Source of the DNA: Sclerotinia nivalis
Lineage: Eukaryota > Ascomycota > Leotiomycetes > Helotiales > Sclerotiniaceae
Assembly (NCBI GenBank): GCA_029531795.1
Contig: JAPEIS010000004.1
Coordinates: 496,001-560,000 of the forward strand
DNA length: 64,000 nucleotides
Reading direction: 5' to 3'
The translations under genes and the position numbers were made by a program. Below, piece after piece: positions 48,756-60,166 of the stretch (its first letter is position 1; every line of letters begins with the position of its first letter). Under the pieces are notes generated by a model. That model worked only from the letters and a program-made list of their open reading frames with translations, was not told where the DNA came from and made no database searches.

Positions 48756-50321
48756 TTTTGAGGAGGGATTGGTATGACGTTGTTGATTTGGTAGTAGGGA
48801 AGTTGGTATTGAGAGAGTAGAGGTAGATATTTATTTATAGTGATGAACCGCCGGCGGATCGTGTGATGTGTGAATGGATATTATGAATTTATTGTTGTTG
48901 TTGTTGTTGTTGTTGTATGAGTTGATCGATTGATGTTATCAAGAAAGAGGACAAGATACTTCTTTAATACGGTTGAGGTAGGAACGATGAGAAGTTATGA
49001 GGTAGATATTTGCATAGAAGTGGATCTGAGGTAGTTGGAGGGGTATGTTTCTAAATCTCTTTGCATGAGAATCCGGGGGAGTTCGGTATGAGGCTCTGAA
49101 AAGTACGAATTCGGAACTGGTGGCTTCGTCGCGAGGGTTTCAGTTATTACCAGTGGAGATGGAGATTGGTAGACCGGATGAAAAGATGAAGCAATTATTG
49201 CTTTTAGTGAGTGAGGCTGTCAAGGTTGAGTTTTATGAGTTTGATACTGGCTGGCTGGGTTGAAGTGAATATTCATGTGAGTGTCAAACAATCATTGAGC
49301 ATGTATCGACAATATCAAGGTTATTCAGGAAGAATTACGGCCCGCAATTGAGAAGATTTCGTGTTCCTTTTTCATATTGACCTATTCTTTTTACCTACTC
49401 TTTCTGCTCTATCTTGCTCAAATCATTCATGGTTGTTTGGAAGGTGGTGTTGGAAAAGTGCCAAGGTGGATAAAATAAACTGCTCAAACACGCTCAGACT
49501 AACGATATTTAGTTAAAAGATTACCAAAACTCACTCGAATCATTGCTGCTTTTAACAACCTTTGAATTTATTCTTATCTTATCTTTATGAAATCTTACGA
49601 TTGTCTACCAATGTTTATTTTTGGTCGGTAAAAAATTTGAAAAGCAGCATTGGAAAATGTGCTCAAGATCTGCTGCATTGACAGGTTGTTTGGCGTTTGC
49701 TTCTCCACTCATACCGCCATCATGGTGCGAACCGTGATTCTTCGCAATGTACCACCAGAAGAAGGATGGGAGGTGTATGGCACGAGACCCATTCGAGACA
49801 TTTTACCTCCATCACGACTGAGGAAACAAATCATTTTCGAGCAGCCTTCAGAATGTTGTAAAGTTGTAATTCTACCTATCCTTACATGCACAATAGAATT
49901 TCGATCATTGATTTTTTGCTTCATTGGAAAATCGCCATCGCCCGTTCTGGACCTCGACGCTTTGTTGCCTGAAAGACAGCTCCATCGGGAAGCCAAGTTT
50001 CCAGGATTTAGTTGTGATACAGAAGAAACAATACTTGGTCTGATCTACTCATGATCTACTCATGGACATTGATGACATGCGAAGTCACTTAACAGGTCAT
50101 ATCTGAGTAGTGAGAATATACTGATTGTGAAGCTCTGTCTTATTTCAGATCAATGTGTCTAGAGTTATCCTCTATCAAACCCCAGATATTACCATCAGAC
50201 AACGATATAATCAACTACGAGTCGGAAACATGGACATAAATTAAGTACAAATTCTCTCAAACCCAAACTTTACCAATACAAACTTCAAAAATATCTAAAG
50301 CTTGTCCTGGATAATACCCAT
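48756..50321. other. Intergenic region between Ctr and glycosyltransferase genes
   Basis: Contains the Ctr promoter and a TTG trinucleotide run (about 48891-48915). A + strand frame with an ATG at 49722 runs to 50054 (110 codons), but it shows no domain and I do not call it a gene. Confidence 0.45.
48891..48915. repeat. TTG trinucleotide repeat
   Basis: Eight consecutive TTG units upstream of the copper transporter gene, read directly. Confidence 0.75.
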
Positions 50322-51455
50322 TCAAGGATAATATTCTGCCATGGAAAGACATTCAATACCTGCCATCCCTTCAACACTGTTCCAAAATTGCCAATCTTTT
50401 GGAGTACTCATGGCATTCCCTCGATCAATCTTCTCCCGATATTCCTCTCGACTCTTCAATGCATAATGATGCAGTGCTATTCGATTTTTCGTCGGTGGCC
50501 TTCGTTGCAAAGGTGCCTCAACCCCATTTTCATCAACAATTATTGCCCCGTCTTTATTCTGGACTTGATGGACGGTGTTTGTACCAGCATACATAGAAAG
50601 TTTGGATATGGTTTTGCCTAATATATTATGTCCTTCCCCATCCCATATACAATCGATGTAGGCCTTGCGGACAGATTTGGCTCTGCTTAGTAGGCCAGCA
50701 GAAGAATGCGTCATCCATGAAACATATATTGCGCCAACGTGTTCATCTTCCTCGAATGATTCTAGGAACTGAATCAAATTTTCTTTTCCCGTCATCTCCA
50801 GATATTCGTCGGCATCGATGAAAGCCATCCAAGTGTGGTTGCTCCGGTATTTATCGACACAGATATTGTAGACGTGTTCTTGCATGTAAAAAGTATGTTC
50901 TGACTTGCTGAAGTATTGGAAAGTTACATGCTCTCGAGGTATACCCAAATCTTCCATCTCCGATAGAGGTGGATCAGAACCATCATCCATGATGTAGAAT
51001 CTTTTTATCCCAAGATGATAATAGTGGTGAATGAACCATTCGGGTAAGTCTTGTTGCTGATCTTTAACTGCCATACACACAGAAACATATTCGTCGTCTC
51101 GAGTGTCCTGCTTAGATCCGAGGAATGGTTTCTTGAACTTATGGCCGGGCATCGCGGTTTCTAAACTCGCATCTTCCGAGGTGTTCGAGTCTTTTGAACC
51201 CGATGTTTCCGTTCCACCAAAAACTCCAAGCATTGCCTTGAACTCCTCGAAAGTTCCTGCGGGACTTGCATGCTTCGCAGGCGTCGGACTTGGAATTTTG
51301 TCTATCACTTCATCCGCCTTGGATGCTTCTGGTTCGGGCTCATCTTTAGGCTTAACATCTACCAACATATAATGAATCATGACTAGAGCGGAGACGCATA
51401 AAAAGATAAATTTCCATGGTAAGCCATGTGTTCCCGATAGAAAATTGAAGAACAT
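50322..51455 (-). CDS. GT92/GT2-like glycosyltransferase, type II membrane protein
   Basis: A single exon from the first in-frame ATG at 51455 gives 377 aa; the frame extends further only from a TTG. Residues about 12-33 (PWKFIFLCVSALVMIHYMLV) form a signal anchor after a short cytosolic end, then a Pro/Glu/Ser-rich stem (about 35-115). The catalytic domain starts at VSVCMAVKDQQQDLPEWFIHH, a typical GT92/Glyco_tranf_2_4 opening, and has YIMDDGS and the DxD-type metal motif FIDADEYLE (about 212-219). The C-terminus includes IALHHYALKS, the conserved late motif of this family. It is likely a Golgi enzyme acting on glycans of secreted or wall proteins; donor and acceptor cannot be told. Confidence 0.88.
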   Translation of the reverse strand: MFFNFLSGTHGLPWKFIFLCVSALVMIHYMLVDVKPKDEPEPEASKADEVIDKIPSPTPAKHASPAGTFEEFKAMLGVFGGTETSGSKDSNTSEDASLETAMPGHKFKKPFLGSKQDTRDDEYVSVCMAVKDQQQDLPEWFIHHYYHLGIKRFYIMDDGSDPPLSEMEDLGIPREHVTFQYFSKSEHTFYMQEHVYNICVDKYRSNHTWMAFIDADEYLEMTGKENLIQFLESFEEDEHVGAIYVSWMTHSSAGLLSRAKSVRKAYIDCIWDGEGHNILGKTISKLSMYAGTNTVHQVQNKDGAIIVDENGVEAPLQRRPPTKNRIALHHYALKSREEYREKIDRGNAMSTPKDWQFWNSVEGMAGIECLSMAEYYP

Positions 51456-53040
51456 CTTCAAGAGATGGTGAAGATGGGTTGTAAAAGCCAAGTGGTGATT
51501 TCTGCAGGTGGAAGATTTGAAATGGTTTACCTGGTCCCTATTCTTAATCTTTTTGCTTTTCTTCTGTTGTCTCAGCTTGTTATGCAGGGGAGACTATTGA
51601 GGAATTGAGGTGGCGTTTTTTTGATTCATCGGGTTTCCTAGAATAGCCCCTCGCTTGAGATTTGCTTTTTCTCCTAGCTTTTGGATTGATTCTTGCCATC
51701 AATTCTTAACTTTTATTCGGAAAAGAATACTCAAGATGATGTGTGAATTTCTTCACGTTGAGGGGACTCTCCATAATAGTACTGTGACTCAAGGCGTTGA
51801 CGGATTTGGTATCTGTAACTTGGCTATAATTGGCATAATGCCAGACACTACAGTTTTGTATCAGAACATATAAGATCTTACATCTCGAACTTATATTTTC
51901 AACAAACCCGTCGTATTACCCCGCGTCATAATTCTGCATCAGAATCAAACATATCAGACCTGGGACTCTAGTACTCCTCGGGTGCGATCAAGTTCAATGC
52001 ATTTCATTAAAGTCTAACATTGAATCATTTTCCCAAAATCTCAGCTTGTGGACACGATGGATTATTGATATTGAGCTTGGAGTGTAGTGCAATTATTCAT
52101 GTGTGCGCTGCGATAACGGGATGCGTGTCTGTAGTGTTTGTGGGCGGCATGGAATTGGTACAGAATGGTGAAGGCGAAGTATGAGTTGGGGCTTTGTAGG
52201 TTTGAGTTTTTACAGTCCCAGTGGATGCTGGAATTCATGGAATGCTTCTCCAGTTATCGGAAATTAGATTTAATGCGGTTTCATGTTTTTTTTTGAGTCT
52301 GTACGGAATACATCCAGTGGTGTAGTGATTGAGGTTATTCCAGTTCATGGTAGTAAGAGGGAGACAGGCGGTTATGAATTTTTCAATTCTTGAGCGGCAC
52401 ATCGTTGAATTTTGGAAAATGATTGAAGGAAGATTTCCCTTAAAATTGTTGTTCTAGATAAATCAATAATCAAAATAATCCCCATATTTAAAAGTCGTTG
52501 CTGATGCGACTGCAGTCCTGAGAGGATATCTTGGTCATAACCATCCGCGTAATTCAATGAATCTTTCTGTCCCCCATTCACAATTTTAGCATAGTAGATA
52601 TAACGGCATTCATAATTTATCTCATGATTACGGATAACTCATTCACATTCACATTCGTAGGATTTATTGATTAATGAATATTCAGAGTGTGCGATTAGAT
52701 TCGTACACATATCATATAGTCCATTATATTCTCTCATTTTGTTTCTTTCCATCTATATTTTTGGGCATCGTAATATCCAGACACCAGCAACTTTTCCGTG
52801 GGATCAAGTAAGATCGAGATTCCTTCAGATTCCTCATTTTCACGCAACTTCCCTTCCCTTTCATTGCTTGTTCAAAATACTAGGTGAATACTATGACCCC
52901 CGAGAGTCTTCATCTGTGAGTCACAATTGACGATACCAAAAGAGAGAAATGGATTGACTGACCTATAATCAGAAAGCGCACACACAGCCCCCAGAACCCA
53001 CAAAACTTCATCACGAAAAGTAAAGAATCTCCAATTTAAG
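51456..53040. other. Intergenic region, AT-rich
   Basis: No supported gene in 1.6 kb between the glycosyltransferase (-) and the SUR7-like gene (+). Frames of 60-90 codons look random. Confidence 0.45.
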
Positions 53041-53950
53041 ATGCGTAACACCATGCAATTCCGGCACCACACTCCCAAAAACATCACATTGACTTGTGCC
53101 ACTTTAGTCATCATGCTACCCACTTTACTCATCCTAATACTGGGAAGCACATCAACGCCTATACTATCGCTCAAAATAAAGTCTTCAAATAAAGATAAGG
53201 GACTTCGAGCGTCTGCGCTTGATATGTATACTTTCGTTCTCGATTTGGTTTGTAGGGGTAGTCTTCAGGCTATAGAGACGAATAGGCAGGAAGTTAAAAA
53301 GGGCCGCGAAATTTATGGTGAGAAATGTCCAGTGATATAATTGCATATTCGCGGAGAGAAACACGGACAAATTCCTTGATCTAGGTAATCTGATCTCGGA
53401 AAATGGTATTTCGGTGTATGGTTAGTAAATATTTACACTCTTTCAGCGATATATTATACTGAATTTTACTTAAGATCTTACATGCAGCCATCTATCTTGA
53501 TGGTCGTATCAGAAGAAACTTAAAAGCTCTTAATATTCTTTTGATCATTACATGGATTCTCAAAACTGTATTTATCTTTACGTACTCCATGTCACTATCG
53601 CGAAGACTACCTGCATCGAACGTTTTGATGCTCGATGAAGCCTCGATGTTGATTGCTAGGGTATATACCCCCTTCTTCTCTACCCTGCAACTGCTGAGTG
53701 CTAAGACCACAAATAGCTTACCTTAATCATGATATATATCACCACAATCGCTTCCTGGTCCATTATATTAGACATTCTGGTGGTGTTCGCGGGGCCAAAA
53801 GGAACTGGAAGATCGGCACAGATATACACGGCTTTGGCTTGGTGGCATACTTCAGTATTTGGGATGAGTATGCTGGGAATTCTCTGTTTCGAGGATATGG
53901 CGAGGAGGAGTAAGAAATATGAGAATGCGAGAGAGGTACTGGGGAGATAG
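53041..53950 (+). CDS. Four-TM SUR7/PalI-like membrane protein, four exons
   Basis: Exons 53041-53317, 53385-53420 (36 nt), 53488-53660 and 53717-53950, with GT-AG introns of 67, 67 and 56 nt, join in frame to give 239 aa. No single open frame reveals the gene. Four hydrophobic helices appear only after splicing: near residues 15-36 (LTCATLVIMLPTLLILILGS), 118-138 (ALNILLIITWILKTVF), 165-187 and 203-223. The arrangement (TM1, external loop, then TM2-TM4) is that of fungal SUR7/PalI-type proteins of eisosomes and pH sensing. The external loop is shorter than in Sur7 and I see no Cys motif of the claudin type. Homology is inferred from topology only. A second start at 53053 is possible. Confidence 0.55.
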
Positions 53951-54114
53951 TTTGAGGTGGTGGTAGGTGTGGGGGGAAATCTTTTGAGAAGGCTCGTGAG
54001 GAGGGGCAATATTAGGATGAGAATTTAGAGAAGCTTGTAGTGCCTTGGGATACTTGGGTTGAAGAGGACAAATGCACCGACTGTTGCATCTTTGGTTAGT
54101 GAGAAGAGCACCTG
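53951..54114. other. Short spacer
   Basis: No gene seen between the SUR7-like gene and the partial relative downstream. Confidence 0.4.
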
Positions 54115-54533
54115 GTGAATTTCGATAATCTATGTGTGAATGTCTGGTTTATTTTGGCGTTGGAGGTAGGTTTTGATGCACTAAGGGGGTGTAAACCAGT
54201 GTACAGGTCGTGGTTTATATTCAGATTGTCTGCCATTACAGAGCTTGGAATCCTTTTCGCCTTTGGGGCTGTGCTGTATTCAATATCTCCAGACACGAAT
54301 GACTTTACAAAAGCGAATTCTGCACCTGCAGCACCATCTATTGCAAGCAGCATAGGTATAAAAATGGAGGCATAGGGAATTCAGCATCTTCGGATGGCGG
54401 CCCGGTCCGGTTGAGCGCAGGGGCATTTGGCTCGGCTTTGTTCCTGTTCATGATATGGGTTTTGAGGGCGTCTTCTGTTAAAGATAAAGAGGTAGAGAAT
54501 CATCAGCTTGAGACATTCGGGAAGCGTGATTGA
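54115..54533 (+). pseudogene. Partial SUR7-like gene (3' half only)
   Basis: An open frame without ATG (it begins at GTG 54115) encodes a hydrophobic helix (ITELGILFAFGAVLYS) and reaches an apparent stop at 54373-54375. If 54356-54420 is removed as a GT-AG intron (65 nt) the frame continues with AFGSALFLFMIWVLRASS and ends at TGA 54531-54533. These two helices correspond to TM3 and TM4 of the SUR7-like genes on both sides. I found no upstream exons with TM1, TM2 or a start codon in the preceding 165 bp, so it looks like a truncated remnant or the 3' part of a gene whose 5' exons I cannot identify. Confidence 0.4.
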
Positions 54534-55684
54534 GGCGTGTGGAGTACAGCGTGGTGGGACCTATGTAACCTTAGAATAAGATACCGGAATTATTTTTTAA
54601 CCTTCAAAACTTTGATATCCCGCTCCTGAGTCTTCAAAGACTCCGGTTTAATGGCGCTTGATTGGCTTTCAGAGAAAGATGATGGCTCGTGAGGGGCAGC
54701 CGTTTTTGTGTTGCTGAGTTTCGCACATGTGATTTGGCTTATGAGTATATAGTGAATCTTCCACATTATTTCGCTCTTTGCGCGGTTTTCTTGGATTGTA
54801 ATGATTGATATCCACGCCATGTTTGATACCTCTGCATACAGTAAGAACATACGTAACCTCCGTCGGCAAAACACAACAGGCACTTAACTAAGGTCAGTTG
54901 GGCGGGTCAAATTGTGTGTAAGAGGTAGATGAAGAGTTGGTCAACACAAATCGCGAATCCCACACACGAACGATTTGAGTGATAAACTCCCATTGGAGGT
55001 TTTTGGCGCATCGCGGGCAGGGTTTCTTGTCTTTGGGAGTTTGGAGTTGTTATTTTGGAGAACAGAGTGGGACGTAGATTTGGTTGTGGTGAGGTTGGAA
55101 GATTACCTGAGGTGAGGTGAGATTATATCTTTGGATTTGGAAAATTCAATTGTGAATGGATATTCCCATTGATGGGTTCTAGCCCCACGAGCACGGCTAG
55201 GACGTAGGATATTTTTGGTGCTTTATTTTTGGGGTTTGCATTGCTGTTGATGTTCTTGATGTTTCCAATTCGGGAACGAGGAATTTGGGGCATGAGGGGC
55301 ATGAGTGCTAAGTCAGGCAAGCAAGTCAGGCAAGTAATTTGGAGAGGACGGTAATGTGTAATGGGAGTGAAGTGAAGCTTTGACACGACATCCACGACCA
55401 TGTACTTCTGGATACGAAATAGTCTTGGTCTAACTTTCCCTCCATGAAAACTTCGAGCGCAGCGAAATCCAGAATTGCATTGAAGGGTACTACCGAGCAC
55501 TTTATCGTGACATTTTGTAGATCCAGCAAGTATGTGTTCATTATATGTTTTTTCTGGACAAATGAACAGTAATGCTTCGCAACGATTATATTCCAAGATT
55601 TTCTTACCCAATTTTGACTTAATGTCCGAGTTTGTTCCAGATGTGTTATATATATGCCCTGCTCACCAACCTCAAAGATCAAGG
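54534..55684. other. Intergenic region
   Basis: Contains minus-strand frames of 97 and 162 codons (54590-54883, 55123-55611) without helices, domains or convincing splice partners. No gene called. Confidence 0.4.
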
Positions 55685-56806
55685 TCACAGAGCAAGCCCA
55701 ATTTGGCTCTCGCTTACATACTTAAGCTCGAGCTCCATATTTCTTCTTTCCTCGGCTGGCTTCACTGCACTCCCTCCTCTCAAAGCCAGCATCAATGGCC
55801 CACCTGTACCTATCTCCGCTGAATTTCCAACGCAATCCATATACACTCCTCCATTATCCGAACCTTCACTATTGTCTTTCCCGCTTTCTCTCAACAGCGC
55901 AACCCATCTCCATGCTCCCGTCGCAACACAAGCTACTCCAAAAGCAGTCCATATCAATACCAACAATCCTGTTCCACGATACCCCGCAATCCCAACATCT
56001 TTACCATACTGATTTATAGTCGTAACCGCTTGGTGTTGGAGTGTCGTCGTTATGCTGTTCCCGATTAGAAGAAAGATTGTCGTTAACTATTGTCTTGGTT
56101 AGTGTTCGTTTCGGTGTACAAGAATGCAGTGCAACGTGGATTCTGGCCCAAGATTGGTGGCTCAAGCGACGTAAAAGGAGAAAGCAAAATACATACGGCA
56201 GAGAAAATTCCCAGAATCCAAACAACCTCCATGCCCAGAAATGATATAAAAGCTAAGACTAGCACAATACCCTCTAAGCAAACTGTAGTGGCATAGATGA
56301 TGAGTGCGGCATGTAGCTCTGCGTGATATGATTTCTTGAACTCATTCTGAATCTCGCCGAGTTGATGCGCAAAGTTATTAGCTGGAAGTTGTATTTGGAC
56401 TGAAGAGTTGGGATTGAAGAGTTGGAGATGGATAATGTTGGCGGGAAGAAATTTGACTTAATGATGTTAGTGACCTTATTTACTTCTTAATATGTGTGTT
56501 TGAATGGAACATACCATTAGATGAAGGTTTTGAGCAGGTCGCATTCTTTAGCTGGGGGCTTATGTTACGTGTGGATACATAATTACCTTCGCAATGAGTT
56601 CGAAAATATAGATTTAACGCGTCGGTAATAGGTATTCTGTAGTTACTGCTTTGGAAGACATCGTCTTTCAACTGGGTGGTATCAAGGGAGATGATAGGAA
56701 AGTCGAGTAAAAAAGTTGGCTGTCGACCTACGTCGATGAATATCACCGTTAGTAAAAATACGAAGATTGTTAGTGCTGCTGATAGAACGATATGTTTTGA
56801 AGCCAT
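55685..56806 (-). CDS. SUR7/PalI-family membrane protein
   Basis: Exons 56806-56515, 56456-56197 and 56086-55685, with GT-AG introns 56457-56514 (58 nt, branch ACTAAC) and 56087-56196 (110 nt, branch ACTAAC), give 317 aa from the ATG at 56806. Helices lie near residues 5-24 (IVLSAALTIFVFLLTVIFI), 141-165, 170-192 and about 223-247. The external loop between TM1 and TM2 is about 110 residues and has two cysteines (THCEGNY, NATCSKP) with an N-glycosylation-type NIS/NAT pair, the layout of Sur7/PalI proteins (FYSxxxWxYCxG region loosely matched by LYFRTHCEGNY). The cytosolic C-terminus is charged. Likely plasma-membrane; a role in eisosomes, wall integrity or ambient pH sensing is inferred. It faces away from the relative at 53041. 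Confidence 0.7.
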
Positions 56807-57914
56807 ATTGATCCTCCTAATATCCAGAATTATTTGAGACAAAAAGAAGTTGGAGATTTGATGGGCAGACAATATATTGAGGAGTCGAAGAACGAAAGAA
56901 GATGCAAGTAGATAGCTGCTCTTTTCATGATTCACTCATTCTGTTGAATGTGAATAAGACATTAAAGTAACGAGTACTGACAGCAGTCGCCATTACCTAG
57001 AATATAGATACAAAGCAGGAATTAATCACTACTGGTGGTAAAAGTTGAGCGAAAGCTCGTTGTATCTCAAGGTGGCATTGAAGTAAATCTTGTAGAAATA
57101 GAAGCTGCTTCAAAAGAGATAGATAATACATATATTACTTCTGCGTCTTTCACAATAATAGCCAATATATAATTACGAAATGATCCACTCCCCTAGCAGA
57201 TATTGTTTGCTTCACTCGAAGCGTCTCAAATCCGTAACTTGTCCCTAATGTGTAGTTCGGTGCAAGTTTATATGGCAGATACGAGAATTCGTGTTTCCAA
57301 ATTGGGATTTGGTAACCCCATCTCCTAAACAATGGGGTAACAACGTGACGTCTTTAGGGAGACTTCTCCCAACGGACTAAGAGGAGCGTCACGAGGACGA
57401 ATAGCGTACGGGAGGCCAAGGAGCAATGGCTTAGGGAATCAAGGCAACAAAGTCAACCGAAAAGCATGATTGAAGTAATGATATCAGAATTTTATAGCGA
57501 CAGCCAAAGGGCAGAAAATGCAAAGAATCATGCCTTGATAGCCAGAGAGCATTTTCGTTCTCGAAGATATGGCAAAGGAATAGGTTGAGTCTAACCTGTT
57601 ATCCTTCCTTTTGAATAAACCCCGAAGCAAGACGCCGCTGGTTGCCTCGAGCCTTACTTTATCGGGGATACTCCGAGGTGATTTCGCTTGAATAAGGCCC
57701 TGCCGCTGTGATGGTGGGGACTGACATATGCATGTGCGTAAGCATTACGATATCCGACTCCGATATCCGACTCAACTGCGGAATGGATAGCGGGCCTCCA
57801 CTCTTGACGTGCGCTTTGTCATCTTACCATATATGGCTCGAAAGGGAACAGAAATGTGTAAAAGTTAATCAACCTTCTCACCTCGAACATCAATAGAAAA
57901 TCTTGTTAGTCATT
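56807..57914. other. Divergent intergenic region
   Basis: No gene seen; it should contain the promoters of the SUR7-like gene (-) and the acetyltransferase gene (+). Confidence 0.45.
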
Positions 57915-58706
57915 ATGGTTCTCAAAGTTGAGGTTTGTAATGATGATGATATGCATCGGGTGTTCGAGATATTTTGCCAGGCATTTGGAACCAAACACCC
58001 CATGATTGAGGCAGTTTATCCGAATCATGATACTCCAGCTGGTCGACTCACTGGGGCAAACCGAATGTTGGATACCAAAAATAAAGACCCTCACACAACA
58101 TATCTTAAAGTGGTGGACACGGACACGGGCGTTATGATTGCCAAAGCCAAATGGAACATTTGGAAAGGTGTCATCCCGCCGGAAAAAGATCTAGATGGCG
58201 ATTACTGGGAGACTGAGGAGGAGAAGGAATGGGCTCAACATATGATACGAGATTTTTTGATTAAGCGTCGAACAGCCATCAAAGAATCTGGAGGCCATTT
58301 AGTTTGTAAGGGTATTGAATTTTTTGATTGAGTTTTGCTGACCTATGATTAAAGCTTTGGATATCCTTGCTGTCGATCCCGCTTATCAGCGTCGAGGAGC
58401 AGGTCGGCTTTTGGTGAAATGGGGAATTGCAATCGCCGATGAACTTGGATACGTGGTATGTACAATCTGACGACGAGCTACCACCTAGACATTTTCTTTC
58501 TGAACCCGTACTTTTGATCGGCAAACGGAACTGACATGAATGCAATTTAGGCTATAGTTGAAGCATCTGATGCCGGTCGGTCACTCTATGAATCTGAGGG
58601 CTTTGAATATGTCGAGCACTGTAAAACAAATATACCAGAAAAATGGGCCGGTCGAAAAGGAGAAGGATTTTTATGGATGGTGAGGCCCGCGAAGAAGTTG
58701 ACTTGA
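57915..58706 (+). CDS. GNAT-family N-acetyltransferase
   Basis: Exons 57915-58305, 58355-58455 and 58551-58706, with introns 58306-58354 (49 nt) and 58456-58550 (95 nt), give 215 aa. The GNAT core is assembled across the introns: beta4 LDILAVDPAYQRRGAGRLLVKWG (about 132-154) contains the acetyl-CoA P-loop motif Q-R-R-G-A-G. It is followed by the beta5 segment AIVEAS and a typical LYESEGFEYV. The N-terminal half has the usual beta1-alpha1 DDDMHRVFEIFCQAF and a WETEEEKEWAQ helix. This class in filamentous fungi acetylates unknown small amines or amino groups. The substrate cannot be told, and no neighbouring biosynthetic gene is seen. Confidence 0.9.
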
Positions 58707-59700
58707 GCACATATGTCGACAGGTCTCCCGGCGCAAGCTCTCGACGAATTGGATACTTATTAGAATGTAGTCCATCAGAACTTCAGGTCGAAGTCCTGCG
58801 CTGCAGGATTTAGTGGAATCTATAAATATAAAAAGATGGGCTTGTCGAGAACGCAGAGTATTTGTGTGTGAAATAGAATTGTGGCGAGTAGTTTTCCCAC
58901 GTGTCACACCAGCCTCTATCACTGGCCACTTTGCCCAAAAATTAACATAAATATATTAACGACCTGTTGGCTGATCATTTCCACAAAAATAAGTCGTCAA
59001 CTTCTATTCAATCTCAAATGGGAAATCCTTTTTTACGTCGTTGTGAGGATCATTCCTGCCATATTATAAGATTAGAAAAAACTCCCTGCTCATCCCGTAA
59101 AAGGGGATATTTCGATGCTGGCAGTGGTTGATGTAAATAAAGCAGGACTCGAAAGGTGTGAGTTCTGATCCGTCCACTGCGTGGATGGAAAAAATCACAT
59201 ACCAAAATGCTTCGCTCAGACCGACCTCCAAAGATCATTTGATTCCCAGATTTGATTTGGATATTGAAAAGTTTTGTGCGGCATTCGGGCCTAAGAGAAT
59301 TTGTCCTCAAATGTCACTGGTAGTAGGTATAATCTTACAGAAATATATATCTATGTCACGCGAAAGCGCAGCAAAGCATGCAGTAGGTCTGGTCCTCTTA
59401 CCCACTCAATTCATGAACACAAGCTTTTCCGCCGTTTTTCTTGTTCTTGGGTTGACTTGAGCTTGAATTCATTTCGAGAATATGATGTCGTGATTGTTGG
59501 TGCTGATATGGTTATTTAGTTGTGTCTATGGTATGTTGATTGGTTCTTATGATGTGGATTTCATTGTGGAATTTCTTGCTGAGGGAATGTTGGAGTAGCA
59601 TAAGATGATGCTAATCCAACAATGCCTAGTGCGAGTAAATTATGGTTATAAATCAACAACAGGATGGAGGACACATAAATCCGCTACTATCTAACTAGAG
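58707..59700. other. Intergenic region
   Basis: No supported gene in 1 kb. Short frames lack domains. Confidence 0.45.
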
Positions 59701-60166
59701 ATGTCGACTCAGATGGCAGCTCAAAATCCCTCCTACCCCTCTCCCCTCATAACCCGAATAGTAACCCTAATCATATTCGCCGTCATTATCTTTCCCGCGC
59801 ATGCATTTTGCGATGATACAAATGCCATGACTATATTTTCAGTCCCCCGAAGAAATCAAAACGAAAACCAATAGATACACACCCTGGGATTGCGGAGTTA
59901 CCTCAGGGTGGATATTATGGGACCGCAGAATTAATGGCGCACAATTCACCGCGGGAAATGGGGTAGGGGTTTATTATGAGAGGGTGAAGATGGAGGGTTC
60001 GCTTGCACAGCCGAAGGGGACGCCAGCGACGGTGTCGATGAGTAGGAAGTGCGCTGTTACGAGTCCGGAGATCCGGGGGTTGGATGGGACGGAGAGGGAG
60101 AGGAGGAGAGGGGAGTATGGAGATCTTGCCTTGTTGATTTTTTTGAGCTTTTCGTGTTGGTTTTGA
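59701..60166 (+). CDS. Tentative two-exon orphan protein (127 aa)
   Basis: Exon 59701-59760 (20 codons, begins MSTQMAAQNPSYPS) joined by GT-AG removal of 59761-59842 (82 nt, ending TTTTCAG) to 59843-60166 is in phase and yields 127 aa with SPEEIKTKTNRYTPWDCGV, a Trp/Gly-rich middle and a hydrophobic C-terminal end LALLIFLSF. Without splicing the first frame instead encodes a single hydrophobic segment (about VTLIIFAVIIFPAHAF) and stops after 57 codons. No family is recognised. Either the gene is an orphan or the region is a decayed remnant. The donor GTAACC is weak. Confidence 0.3.

Noticed and set aside
49722..50054. 110-codon + strand frame starting MVRTVILRNVPP
   Set aside because: No recognisable family and unsupported by context; kept as a mention only.
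53385..53420. Sequencing-error frameshifts instead of a 36-nt exon in the SUR7-like gene
   Set aside because: All three introns have consensus borders and the phases agree, so a spliced gene is the simpler reading.
54356..54375. 20-nt GT-AG intron in the partial SUR7-like gene
   Set aside because: It would restore the frame, but it is far below the minimum spliceosomal intron size; a 65-nt intron (54356-54420) also fits.
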